The position numbers and the translations under genes are program-made. A DNA stretch of 42,125 nt. Origin: Candidatus Choladousia intestinavium (lineage in GTDB: Bacteria; Bacillota; Clostridia; Lachnospirales; Lachnospiraceae). The notes below the pieces were generated by a model. That model did not search any database. It saw only the letters and a program-made list of their open reading frames with translations, and was not told where the DNA came from. Position 1 is the stretch's first letter. Each line of letters starts with the position of its first letter. Shown piece by piece: positions 7,060 through 14,402 of the stretch. The stretch covers positions 1-42,125 of the forward strand of contig DVGK01000007.1 of NCBI GenBank assembly GCA_018712785.1, written 5' to 3'.

Positions 7060-8361
7060 ATGAAAAATTTAATAAAAGATCTGAAAGTATTCTTGATTTT
7101 GTGGAGCACACAGTCTCTGTCACAACTGGGAAGCGCCATGACAGGCTTCGCACTTACCCTTTGGCTGTATGAAAGGACCGGTTCTGCTTTGCAGATAGCT
7201 CTCTTATCCATCTGTTCCTACGCGCCTTATGTGTGCATGAGCATTTTTGCGGGAGCGTTCAGCGACCGGTGGAATAAGAAAAAGATTATGCTGGTGTGCG
7301 ACGCCCTTGCAGCCTGCTGCACGGTTGCGGTTCTGATTCTGCTGAAAACGGATTCTCTGCGTCCTGAGCATATGTATCTTCTGAATGCTGTGAACGGTCT
7401 GATGAATACAGTGCAGCAGCCGGCCAGCGACGTGGCCATGACTATGATTACGCCTGAAAAATATTACCAGAAAACCAGCGGCATGAGGTCTTTTTCAAAT
7501 TCCCTCATTACGATTCTGAATCCTGTATTTGCCACAGCCCTTTTTTCTTTTGCCGGAATGGAGGCTGTTATCTATACGGATCTTGTCACCTTTGCTGTCG
7601 CGTTTCTGGCGCTGCTGCTGAGGGTTAAGATTCCCGGGGCGGCAATGGAGAAAAGAGACAGGAAGGAGTCTTTTCTGCAAACTGCCGTATCAGGGCTTCG
7701 GTATCTGAAGGAGCATCCGCTGATTCTTACCCTGATCCTTTTTCTGGCCTGCGTGAATTTCGTAGCCTCTGCTTTTGACGCGGTTCTGCCGGCTTTTGTA
7801 CTGCCAAGAGAAAATGGCGGGGAGACGGTTCTTGGCATGGTTTCTTCCTGCGCGGGAATCGCAACACTGACCGGGAGTCTGCTTGTGACCCTGCTGCCGC
7901 CCCCTAAGAACCGGATTCGTGTGATTTATCTGACTATGCTGCTCTCTCTGGGAACAGAGAATTTTTTGATGGCTTTTTTCAGGACGCCTCCCCTGTGGTG
8001 TCTGGGACAGATCATCGGATGGCTTCCGGTGCCTTTCATGAATGCGAATTTGGATGTTGTTCTCAGGACCTCCATTCCGTTAGAGATGCAGGGGCGGGTA
8101 TATTCCTGCAGAAATACGCTGCAGTTTTTTACAATTCCCATTGGCCTGTTTACCGGAGGGCTGTTGGTGGATGAAGTTTTTGAGCCTCTGATGGCATCGG
8201 AGCATGCCGGTTCCTTACTGAATTTGCTGTTTGGCAGCGGGAAGGGCTCCGGCGCGGCGGTTACGCTGTTTTTGCTGGGGGTGACGGGACTTTTCATATG
8301 CCTGATTTTTAGGCATATCTTGAAAAAATACGGAAATTTAAAACAGAAAGGAAATCTATGA
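7060..8361 (+). CDS. MFS transporter, macrolide-efflux-like (MFS_3 type)
   Basis: The 433-residue protein has about twelve hydrophobic segments and the MFS loop 2-3 motif as GAFSDRWNKKKIM (about residues 64-76). Its closest recognisable group is the Mef-like / enterobactin-exporter branch of proton-driven exporters in the cell membrane. The N-terminus (WSTQSLSQLGSAMTGFALTLWLY) is typical of that branch. AAGGAG precedes the ATG. Its last four bases overlap the yaaA start. The leader peptide and hairpins upstream suggest inducible expression by a ribosome-targeting drug, which is an inference. The substrate is unknown. Confidence 0.85.
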   Translation: MKNLIKDLKVFLILWSTQSLSQLGSAMTGFALTLWLYERTGSALQIALLSICSYAPYVCMSIFAGAFSDRWNKKKIMLVCDALAACCTVAVLILLKTDSLRPEHMYLLNAVNGLMNTVQQPASDVAMTMITPEKYYQKTSGMRSFSNSLITILNPVFATALFSFAGMEAVIYTDLVTFAVAFLALLLRVKIPGAAMEKRDRKESFLQTAVSGLRYLKEHPLILTLILFLACVNFVASAFDAVLPAFVLPRENGGETVLGMVSSCAGIATLTGSLLVTLLPPPKNRIRVIYLTMLLSLGTENFLMAFFRTPPLWCLGQIIGWLPVPFMNANLDVVLRTSIPLEMQGRVYSCRNTLQFFTIPIGLFTGGLLVDEVFEPLMASEHAGSLLNLLFGSGKGSGAAVTLFLLGVTGLFICLIFRHILKKYGNLKQKGNL

Positions 8362-9119
8362 AAATTATTATTTCCCCGGCTAAGAAAATGCGGATGGAGG
8401 GAGAACTGCTTCCATCCGCAGGACTTCCCGTTTTTTTGGAAAAAACGGAATTATTATGGAGCTGGATGAAAAATCTAAACCTGCATGAGGCAAAGAGCCT
8501 CTGGAAGTGCAGCGACAAAATAGCCCGGGAGAATTTTGAACGTCTTCGTCAGATGGATTTGAGGAAAAATCTGACGCCTGCCATCCTGTCCTATGAAGGG
8601 ATTCAGTACCAGTATATGGCTCCGGCTGTGCTGGATGAGAAGGCTCTTGCGTACCTGCAGGGGCATCTGCGGATTCTTTCCGGCTTTTATGGCGTTCTCA
8701 AGCCCTTCGATGGAGTCGTGCCGTACCGGCTGGAGATGCAGGCGAAGCCGGAAGAGGGAACCAGGTTTCCGGGAGGGGAAGGAAGGGACTTGTATGATTT
8801 CTGGGGAGCCGGACTTTATGAGAAAGTGATGGGGGAGGACCCCGTTGTGGTAAATCTTGCTTCCAGGGAATACTCCAGATGCATTGAGCCCTTTCTGAAA
8901 CCGGGGGAGACGTTTCTCACCTGCATTTTTGGAGAGAGGGACGGGGACAAGGTAAAGCAGAAAGGAACCCTGGCCAAGATGGCCCGGGGCGAGATGGTTC
9001 GCTATATGGCAGAGAGGCAGATTGAAAGTCCGGAACAACTGAAGGAGTTTGAAGGGCTTGGCTACCGGTACAGCGAAAAAGATTCCTCTTTGAAGGAATT
9101 CACATTTATAAAAGAATAA
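8358..9119 (+). CDS. yaaA: YaaA family peroxide stress protein (UPF0246)
   Basis: The 253-residue protein starts with MKIIISPAKKM, the signature of the YaaA/DUF328 family, and has the conserved NLASREYS segment at about residues 165-175. In E. coli YaaA lowers free iron during peroxide stress and binds DNA through a helix-hairpin-helix motif. That role in this anaerobe is by homology only. Its ATG overlaps the MFS stop (ATGA), so the two genes are translationally coupled, and the flavodoxin-like gene follows after 20 bases. The length matches the family. Confidence 0.9.
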   Translation: MKIIISPAKKMRMEGELLPSAGLPVFLEKTELLWSWMKNLNLHEAKSLWKCSDKIARENFERLRQMDLRKNLTPAILSYEGIQYQYMAPAVLDEKALAYLQGHLRILSGFYGVLKPFDGVVPYRLEMQAKPEEGTRFPGGEGRDLYDFWGAGLYEKVMGEDPVVVNLASREYSRCIEPFLKPGETFLTCIFGERDGDKVKQKGTLAKMARGEMVRYMAERQIESPEQLKEFEGLGYRYSEKDSSLKEFTFIKE

Positions 9120-9139
9120 AAGAGCAGGAGGAGAAGGAA

Positions 9140-9757
9140 ATGAAAGTATTATTGATCAATGGAAGCCCTCACCGGGAGGGAAGCACTTACACAGCCCTTC
9201 ATGAAATGGAGAAGGTGTTTCAGCAGGAGGGCATTGAGACAGAGCTTGTGCATATTGGCATGAAGCCTGTCCGGGGCTGCATCGCCTGCGGCTCCTGTTA
9301 TAAAACGGGAAAGTGTGTCTTTGACGACGCGGTGAATGAGACGGCGGCGAAATTTGAGGTCTGTGACGGACTTGTGGTGGGAAGTCCCGTTTATTACGCG
9401 TCTGCCAATGCCACCTTGATCGGGTTTCTGGACCGGCTGTTCTACAGCACTCACTTTGATAAGACCATGAAGGTGGGAGCTTCTGTGGTTTCTGCCAGAA
9501 GGGGGGGCCTCTCAGCTACCTTCGATGAGCTGAACAAGTATTTTACTATCTCCGGCATGCCGGTGGCCTCCGGACAGTACTGGAACAGCATTCACGGGAA
9601 TTCCGCCCAGGAAGCGGCTCAGGATCTGGAAGGGCTGCAGATTATGAGAACCCTTGCCAGAAATATGAGCTTTCTGATGAAGAGTATTCAGCTTGGAAAA
9701 GAAGCGTACGGACTGCCTGAAAAAGAGGAAAGAGTCTCCACAAATTTCATACGATAA
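9140..9757 (+). CDS. Flavodoxin-fold NAD(P)H-dependent FMN reductase-like oxidoreductase
   Basis: The 205-residue protein begins MKVLLINGSPHREGSTYTAL, the FMN phosphate-binding loop of the NADPH-dependent FMN reductase / iron-sulphur flavoprotein group. It has the second flavin motif GSPVYYASANATL at about residues 81-93. Between them is CIACGSCYKTGKC, a cysteine-rich segment usual in this subgroup, which may reflect a redox or metal site. It is a cytoplasmic electron-transfer enzyme whose acceptor is unknown. AGGAGGAGAAGG precedes the start. It closes the MFS-yaaA operon. Confidence 0.87.
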   Translation: MKVLLINGSPHREGSTYTALHEMEKVFQQEGIETELVHIGMKPVRGCIACGSCYKTGKCVFDDAVNETAAKFEVCDGLVVGSPVYYASANATLIGFLDRLFYSTHFDKTMKVGASVVSARRGGLSATFDELNKYFTISGMPVASGQYWNSIHGNSAQEAAQDLEGLQIMRTLARNMSFLMKSIQLGKEAYGLPEKEERVSTNFIR

Positions 9758-9823
9758 GAAATCTGCACAAAAATATTTGGATTTTTTTTGTAAAATTGGT
9801 GAATCGTTTTGCTGAAACCGAGT

Positions 9824-9880
9824 TATAATGACACCGTAGTCAAGAAATACTTAACCCGCCTGTTTTTGCAGGCCCGCTAA
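9824..9880 (+). promoter_or_regulatory. Promoter -10 and leader hairpin of the L25/Ctc gene
   Basis: A perfect TATAAT is at 9824-9829. No good -35 lies 16-18 bp upstream. The leader then carries a hairpin near 9853-9867 in which GCCTG pairs with CAGGC around a T-rich loop, with CTTA and TAAG able to extend the stem. This may be a ribosomal-protein or stress-related leader element; no known riboswitch was recognised. Confidence 0.45.
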
Positions 9881-9907
9881 GCACTCAGTGATTGGAGGAA
9901 AAGATAA

Positions 9908-10498
9908 ATGAATACTTTAAAAGCTGAAAAAAGAGACATGAAGACAAAAGCAAAAAAGCTTAGACGGGAAGGATTTGTTACCGGTGTGATTTTCGGAAAA
10001 GAGCTGGAGGAAGCCATTCCCCTTCAGATTACGGTAAAGGATGCGGAACGTTTCCTGAAGAACGGAGGCAAGGGGAGCAAGGTTACCCTGGAAGTGGATG
10101 GAACGTCCATGGAGGCGTTGGTAAAAGAAGTGGATTATAATCCCCTGAAGCGTCAGATTTTGGAGATGGATTTCCAGACATTGGTAAAAGGTGAGAAGGT
10201 TCACTCCACAGCCGAGATTGTTCTTCTGAATCATGACAAGATTCAGGAGGGCGTAATCGAGAAGGTACTCAATGAAGTGTCTTACAGGGCGCTGCCGGAG
10301 TCACTGGTAGAGAAAATTGAGATAGATGTGGCATCCCTGAAAGTAGGGGACACCATCAAAGTAGGAGACCTTCCGATCGCGTCGGATAAGAATGTGGATC
10401 TGATGACCGATCCGGAAGCAGTGGTAGTGACGGTTATGGAAGTTCACAATACGGTTCCTGAAACAGAGGAGACCGAAGAAGAAGCACAAACTGAATAA
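9908..10498 (+). CDS. 50S ribosomal protein L25/general stress protein Ctc
   Basis: The 196-residue protein has the N-terminal 5S-rRNA-binding L25 domain (about residues 1-90) followed by the C-terminal TL5/Ctc beta domain (about 95-185) and an acidic tail rich in glutamate and threonine. It binds 5S rRNA in the large ribosomal subunit. The long form is usual in Firmicutes. TTGGAGG lies before the start. It is a single gene with its own promoter and terminator. In Bacillus the relative Ctc is induced by stress; nothing here shows the same control. Confidence 0.93.
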   Translation: MNTLKAEKRDMKTKAKKLRREGFVTGVIFGKELEEAIPLQITVKDAERFLKNGGKGSKVTLEVDGTSMEALVKEVDYNPLKRQILEMDFQTLVKGEKVHSTAEIVLLNHDKIQEGVIEKVLNEVSYRALPESLVEKIEIDVASLKVGDTIKVGDLPIASDKNVDLMTDPEAVVVTVMEVHNTVPETEETEEEAQTE

Positions 10499-10523
10499 GA
10501 AACGGCAGATGCCGCGGAAAACG

Positions 10524-10566
10524 AAGGCTCCGGTGGAAGAAAAAAGATTCTCCGCCGGGGCTTTTT
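10524..10566 (+). terminator. Terminator of the L25/Ctc gene
   Basis: GCTCCGGTGGA pairs with TCCGCCGGGGC, with two G-U pairs, around an A-rich loop, followed by TTTTT at 10562-10566. Confidence 0.8.
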
Positions 10567-10604
10567 GAATGCCGGTTAAAAAAATCTTCCTGCAGGTTAA
10601 CTGC

Positions 10605-10641
10605 GCCTCCATTGTGTACAGAACACATGGAGGCTTATAAT
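10605..10641 (+). promoter_or_regulatory. Promoter and overlapping operator dyad of the XRE regulator
   Basis: GCCTCCATTGTGT (10605-10617) mirrors ACACATGGAGGC (10623-10634) with one extra base, forming a 12-bp dyad. It lies within a promoter made of TTGTGT (10612-10617) and TATAAT (10636-10641), 18 bp apart. A protein bound there would block RNA polymerase. Autoregulation by the XRE protein encoded just downstream is the simplest reading. Confidence 0.55.
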
Positions 10642-10677
10642 GGAAGAAAAGAAAAAAACTGCAGGGAGGATGATCAG

Positions 10678-11742
10678 ATGAAACCGGATTTGGGAGGAAG
10701 AATTGCTTTATTGAGAAAAAAGAGAAACATGACCCAGGAACAACTGGCCAAGGCTCTGGGAGTTTCCACGCCGGCAGTCAGCAAGTGGGAGACGAACCAT
10801 TCCTGTCCGGACATTTCTATACTCTGTCCGATGGCCAGGGCTCTGGGCACCAGTGTGGATACCCTGCTTTTGTTTGAAGAGGAGCCGGACAGGGATGAGG
10901 TCGAGAAAAAAGCAAAGGAAATCGTAGAAGCAGGAAGGGAAGAAGGCTGTGAGAAAGGGGAAGCCCTTTTAAATGCATGGCTCCATCAGTACCCTTCCAG
11001 CGCCTCGGTGCAGTATAACGCGGCAGGGATTCTGGTTCTTTTCGGTATGATGTTTCCTGAAAAAAAACATGAGAAGAAGGAGGCGTGGCTCAGACAAAGA
11101 AGGGAGCTGCTGGAGAAAATCCGCAGCGGCAAGGATGAGACGTACAGAGGAAGGGCACTACATGACCTGGCGCATCTGGAGCTTCAGACTGGGAACCTCA
11201 CAGAAGCGGAGCGGATGCTGGAGGAAACTTCGCAGGAAAACGTGGATATGACCATGCTGCGGGTACAGCTTTATCTGGCAAAAGGCCAGAGAGAGGAAGC
11301 ATTAAAGAGCCTTCAGAGAAGACTATTCACCGTGCTGGCTCAGGCCCACAATTATCTGATTCTGATGACAGGAGAAAAAATCACGCCGGAGCCGGAAAAG
11401 GCCCTGGAAATCGGAAAGGTCTGCTGCGCGTTTGAAGAGCTTTTCGGCGTAAGTTTCGGCATGGGGATCGGAATTTTCATGGAACTTTATTCCAGGCTTG
11501 GAAAGAAGGACGAAGCCTTAGATGCCCTGCGGGACTATGCGGACGTGGTCATCCGGGAGGCGCCGCAGCCAAATCCTCTGCTGTTTTTTCCGGGAGTGTC
11601 TGTTCAGGAAGGGAAAATGGCCACGACAGAGGAAATGCGGCGTATGCTTCTTGAGGGGCTTCGGAGGGAGAAGGCCTTTGACGGCCTGCGGGGAGATGAA
11701 CGATATCAGGAGGCAGTGCGGAAGCTGGAGGAAAGTCTGTAA
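10678..11742 (+). CDS. XRE-family transcriptional regulator with TPR-like C-terminus
   Basis: Residues of about 8-62 form a Cro/C1-type helix-turn-helix (MTQEQLAKALGVSTPAVSKWE). The remaining 290 residues are helical and TPR-like, with alternating aromatic and alanine positions (LHDLAHLELQTGNLTEAERML). The protein has 354 residues. Proteins of this build read a cell signal through the TPR part, but the ligand is unknown. The start at 10678 has GGGAGG eight bases upstream and begins exactly at the domain; the frame stays open upstream to 10612. The promoter dyad suggests autoregulation. Confidence 0.85.
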   Translation: MKPDLGGRIALLRKKRNMTQEQLAKALGVSTPAVSKWETNHSCPDISILCPMARALGTSVDTLLLFEEEPDRDEVEKKAKEIVEAGREEGCEKGEALLNAWLHQYPSSASVQYNAAGILVLFGMMFPEKKHEKKEAWLRQRRELLEKIRSGKDETYRGRALHDLAHLELQTGNLTEAERMLEETSQENVDMTMLRVQLYLAKGQREEALKSLQRRLFTVLAQAHNYLILMTGEKITPEPEKALEIGKVCCAFEELFGVSFGMGIGIFMELYSRLGKKDEALDALRDYADVVIREAPQPNPLLFFPGVSVQEGKMATTEEMRRMLLEGLRREKAFDGLRGDERYQEAVRKLEESL

Positions 11743-11786
11743 CATCCCTTCACAGGAAGTCATAGTATAAAGAAAAAGGGATTTTT

Positions 11787-12269
11787 ATGAGACAAACCAC
11801 ATACGTTCCTGTAATTGGAATCATTCAGAGACTGAACCAGGAGCAGAACTGCTGTACGCAGCAGATGACTCTCCGTACAGAAGAGGGAATTGTAAATTTT
11901 GTGATCTCTCAGGACACAAGGGTGATCGACAGCCGGAGGCTGCGCCCGGGGATGAGAGTGGCGGCTTTCTATGACGCCTCCCTGCCGGTGCCTCTGATTT
12001 ATCCGCCCCAGTATCAGGCGCAGATCGTTACCAGGCTGGACCGGGATGAGGAGATTACCCTGGATTATTTCGACAGTGACCTGACCGCCTCGGACGGTTC
12101 CCTGCAGCTGACGCCCGGGAGAGGAACAGAGACAGAAACCCTAAACGGCCAGAGATTCAGCTGCAGTATACAGAACCAGACCCTTCTTGTGTATTATTCC
12201 AGAACGACCCGGAGCATTCCGCCTCAGACGACTCCATCCAGAATCATAGTCGTAAAATGCGGCAGATGA
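11787..12269 (+). CDS. Hypothetical protein, beta-rich
   Basis: I do not recognise this 160-residue protein. It lacks a signal peptide and membrane helices, and reads as alternating beta strands. The first half (VIGIIQRL, QMTLRTEEGIVNFVIS, MRVAAFYD, PLIYPPQYQAQIV) looks like an OB-fold or small barrel. The second half has a more polar, strand-rich stretch ending SRIIVVKCGR. Two adjacent cysteines (NCCTQQ) lie near residue 23. AAAGGG precedes the start. It follows the XRE gene by 44 bases and may share its transcript, and it ends at its own terminator. Confidence 0.7.
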   Translation: MRQTTYVPVIGIIQRLNQEQNCCTQQMTLRTEEGIVNFVISQDTRVIDSRRLRPGMRVAAFYDASLPVPLIYPPQYQAQIVTRLDRDEEITLDYFDSDLTASDGSLQLTPGRGTETETLNGQRFSCSIQNQTLLVYYSRTTRSIPPQTTPSRIIVVKCGR

Positions 12270-12277
12270 GGGAATGA

Positions 12278-12321
12278 AAAAGGGCGATGGGTCTCTGGCA
12301 GGGAGGAACTCATCGCCTTTT
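12278..12321. terminator. Terminator between the hypothetical gene and the methyltransferase
   Basis: GGCGATG (12283-12289) pairs with CATCGCC (12311-12317), extendable by three more pairs, with an A-run before and TTTT after. It can work for both convergent genes. Confidence 0.7.
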
Positions 12322-12353
12322 ATAAGTCTATAGATCTGTCTGCTGCTTTTGCG

Positions 12354-13115
12354 CTACCGGGGTTCCTTTACAGCGCGGATCCGGATCCTTACGTAGTCAA
12401 TAAACCATTTTCCGTCATGAAAGAGAACCGGCTGCAGCCTCTGTTTGGCCTGTGCCCAAATTTCATTTACGGTGTCCTCGGAGAGATTTTCAAAGGGCTT
12501 TTTATTGAACATGCGGATCCATTCCTCCAGCCCGTTTTCGTTTTTCTGCGGAGTAGGCCGGTCGAAAAGAATGGCGTAAGTAACCTTGAACCCGCATTTT
12601 TCCATAAGAGAAGTATACTCTCCGATACCGGGAAAGTAAAAGAATCTCAGGTAAGAAAGCCCTCTTTCCCGGAAAAGTTCTTCCAGAGCGGCATGCACCT
12701 GTTCCGCGCAGCCCTTCCCGCCGAATTCGCATACCAGCTGGCCGCCGGGCTTCAGCTGGCAGGAGAGGTTTCGCAGCATTTCCTCCTGGCGGTTTCCGTC
12801 AATCCAGTGGAAAACGGCGTTGGAAAAGATCACATCTGCTTTTTCTTTCAGCTGAAAGTTTACCGCGTTCCCCTGCAGAAACTCCAGATCCGGATACTGT
12901 TGTCTGGCTATGGCCAGCATCTCAGAGGAATCGTCAATTCCCAGCACCCGAAATCCTCGCTCCGAAAGCTTCTGTGTCAGGACGCCGTTTCCGCATCCCA
13001 GATCCACCACAAACTGTTTCGTGTCCCCGGTAATCAGATTCAGCACATCCTCTCCATATTGATGGACAAAGGAAAAATTGTCCTTGTAATTTTCGGCCTG
13101 CCAGGTGATGTTCAT
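12354..13115 (-). CDS. Class I SAM-dependent methyltransferase, trans-aconitate methyltransferase-like
   Basis: The 253-residue protein has the SAM-binding motif I as VVDLGCGNGVLTQKL (about residues 36-50), an acidic motif II in VLGIDDSSEM, and the later NAVFHWIDG and LKPGGQLV strands. This pattern is typical of the trans-aconitate/UbiE-like group of class I methyltransferases. The substrate is not clear. AGGAGG precedes the start. It is a single gene with a strong promoter whose start region overlaps a dyad. Confidence 0.85.
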   Translation of the reverse strand: MNITWQAENYKDNFSFVHQYGEDVLNLITGDTKQFVVDLGCGNGVLTQKLSERGFRVLGIDDSSEMLAIARQQYPDLEFLQGNAVNFQLKEKADVIFSNAVFHWIDGNRQEEMLRNLSCQLKPGGQLVCEFGGKGCAEQVHAALEELFRERGLSYLRFFYFPGIGEYTSLMEKCGFKVTYAILFDRPTPQKNENGLEEWIRMFNKKPFENLSEDTVNEIWAQAKQRLQPVLFHDGKWFIDYVRIRIRAVKEPR

Positions 13116-13165
13116 GTCAAATTCCTCCTAAAATAATATAAGATTTTACAATGCAGAGTTATTTA

Positions 13166-13203
13166 TGATACAGGCGCAAAAATCCCTTTTGACGCCTGTA
13201 TCA
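13166..13203. promoter_or_regulatory. Dyad at the methyltransferase transcription start
   Basis: TGATACAGGCG (13166-13176) mirrors CGCCTGTATCA (13193-13203) perfectly over 11 bp with a 16-base gap. The right arm covers the predicted start of the minus-strand transcript (about 13198), which suggests an operator. A leader hairpin is the alternative. Confidence 0.5.
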
Positions 13204-13204
13204 G

Positions 13205-13233
13205 ATTATAATATAATTTTTGTGTTCTTTCAA
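13205..13233 (-). promoter_or_regulatory. Promoter of the methyltransferase gene
   Basis: On the minus strand, TTGAAA (13228-13233) and a perfect TATAAT (13205-13210) are 17 bp apart. Confidence 0.75.
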
Positions 13234-13325
13234 TTTATTTACATTCTTCCCGGGGTTAATCCCTGTGTTTCAGGCTACTTATAAGTTTTTTCATGCCTGC
13301 GTGATGAAGAAGAGAATACTGCCCC

Positions 13326-13363
13326 AAAACGGTGAGGGAATGTAAAGCTTCCCTCACTGTTTT
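13326..13363. terminator. Terminator of the DUF134/NifX operon
   Basis: GTGAGGGAA (13332-13340) pairs perfectly with TTCCCTCAC (13349-13357) across an 8-base loop. Read on the minus strand it is followed by CGTTTT; an A/T flank also exists on the other side. Confidence 0.75.
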
Positions 13364-13382
13364 TACGGATAATCTGTAAAGG

Positions 13383-13802
13383 TCAGTGACCGCTGCAGGA
13401 GCCGTGGTGGCCGCATCCTTCTTTGTGGCTTCCGCAGGAACCGTCATGGTGTTCTCCGTGATGCTCGCCATGATGGCTGCAGGCCACGTCAGGATTGTAG
13501 GATAGTGTGCCGGATAGAAAGGCCTGGACGGCGTCATCTGCCTTCCCGGAAACTCCGCCGTAGAGCTGAATGCCCGCTTCGGCAAGAGCTGCCTTGGCTC
13601 CGCCGCCGATGCCGCCGCAGATCAGTGCGTCCACGGAACGTTCCTTCAGGAATCCTGCCAGGGCTCCATGGCCGCTTCCGTTGGTGTCCGTGATTTCCTG
13701 AGAGATGATTTTGCCATCTTCAATCTCATAGATTTTAAATTGCTCCGTGTGCCCGAAGTGCTGAAATACTTCTCCATTTTCATAAGTGACTGCTATTTTC
13801 AT
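13383..13802 (-). CDS. NifX/NifB-type dinitrogenase iron-molybdenum cofactor family protein, His/Cys-rich tail
   Basis: Residues 1-105 form the small NifX/NafY-like domain (MKIAVTYENGEVFQHFGHTEQF, then ALICGGIGGGAKAALAEAG). In nitrogen fixers these bind FeMo-cofactor precursors, but many anaerobes that do not fix nitrogen have them for unknown iron-sulphur or metal roles. The tail (about 110-139) has many histidines with four cysteines spaced through it, a probable metal-binding extension. The start overlaps the end of the DUF134 gene by 23 bases, and its ribosome binding site lies inside that gene. No nif structural genes are near. Confidence 0.88.
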   Translation of the reverse strand: MKIAVTYENGEVFQHFGHTEQFKIYEIEDGKIISQEITDTNGSGHGALAGFLKERSVDALICGGIGGGAKAALAEAGIQLYGGVSGKADDAVQAFLSGTLSYNPDVACSHHGEHHGEHHDGSCGSHKEGCGHHGSCSGH

Positions 13803-14193
13803 AATCCTTTTCCTCCTGATTCATATTCTGATTCTTGTTCTGATTCTGGCATCTGTGCCTGTGCCGGCGGCAGCCGCCGCAGCCGCAGAATTCTTCCCTG
13901 CCGTCGCAGAGACGGTAATCGCCTCCCTGAATCTTCAGGGGAAGGCCCTCAACCAGAGCTTCCGCCAGTTTTTTCCTGGCGTTTGTGTAAATCTGCTGGA
14001 CTGTCGTTCTTGCAATTTTCATATAGGTTCCGCATTCTTCCTGAGAGAAATTTTCCTTATCTATGAGCCGGATGGCCTCATACTCATCTACAGTCAGGAT
14101 CACGGGAGGTCCTGGGGAGGAATTTCCTGCCGGGAAAAATTCGAGAACGCCGGGCATGCAGCAGACGCGCCTGCACTTTCTGGGCCTTGGCAT
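13780..14193 (-). CDS. DUF134 family DNA-binding regulator
   Basis: The 137-residue protein starts MPRPRKCRRVCCMPG, the DUF134 signature, followed by a helix-turn-helix (LTVDEYEAIRLID, then CGTYMKIARTTVQQIYTNAR) resembling sigma-70 region 4. These proteins are usually found beside NifX-like genes, as here. The C-terminus has a cysteine cluster (CGCGGC) and then a low-complexity Asn/Gln stretch. The start at 14193 has the strong site AAAGGAGG; an upstream extension to 14271 lacks family sequence. It probably regulates its own operon through the repeated GGCATATG sites in the promoter. Confidence 0.88.
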   Translation of the reverse strand: MPRPRKCRRVCCMPGVLEFFPAGNSSPGPPVILTVDEYEAIRLIDKENFSQEECGTYMKIARTTVQQIYTNARKKLAEALVEGLPLKIQGGDYRLCDGREEFCGCGGCRRHRHRCQNQNKNQNMNQEEKDYENSSHL

Positions 14194-14216
14194 AGAATTC
14201 GCCTCCTTTTGTTTAT

Positions 14217-14265
14217 GGCATATGCCGGATATGACAAGCATACACCTGTTTACGGCATATGTCAA
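14217..14265 (-). promoter_or_regulatory. Promoter and repeated GGCATATG sites of the DUF134/NifX operon
   Basis: On the minus strand, a perfect TTGACA (14260-14265) and TATGCT (14237-14242) are 17 bp apart. GGCATATG occurs at 14254-14261, touching the -35, and again within the perfect palindrome GGCATATGCC at 14217-14226, about 15 bases past the -10. Two copies flanking the core promoter look like operators, probably for the DUF134 protein. Confidence 0.65.
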
Positions 14266-14289
14266 TAACAAAAAGATAAATACAGAGTA

Positions 14290-14317
14290 TTGAAAAATTC
14301 AGAAAATTCCTTATAAT
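14290..14317 (+). promoter_or_regulatory. Promoter of the purine permease gene
   Basis: TTGAAA (14290-14295) and TATAAT (14312-14317) are 16 bp apart. The leader is only about 80 bases and shows no purine riboswitch core. Confidence 0.65.
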
Positions 14318-14402
14318 ATAACACGGTGCGGATAGCAGAGTCTGACTGACAGACCTGGTATCATGAAAGGACATATTTGTCTGATTAAGGAAGGAGAAAA
14401 AT

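Noticed and set aside
13383-14193. Nitrogen fixation locus suggested by the NifX-like gene
   Set aside because: No nifHDK or other nif genes are present, and DUF134/NifX pairs are common in bacteria that do not fix nitrogen.
14318-14402. Purine riboswitch before the purine permease
   Set aside because: The leader is only about 80 bases and the conserved purine-aptamer core was not found.
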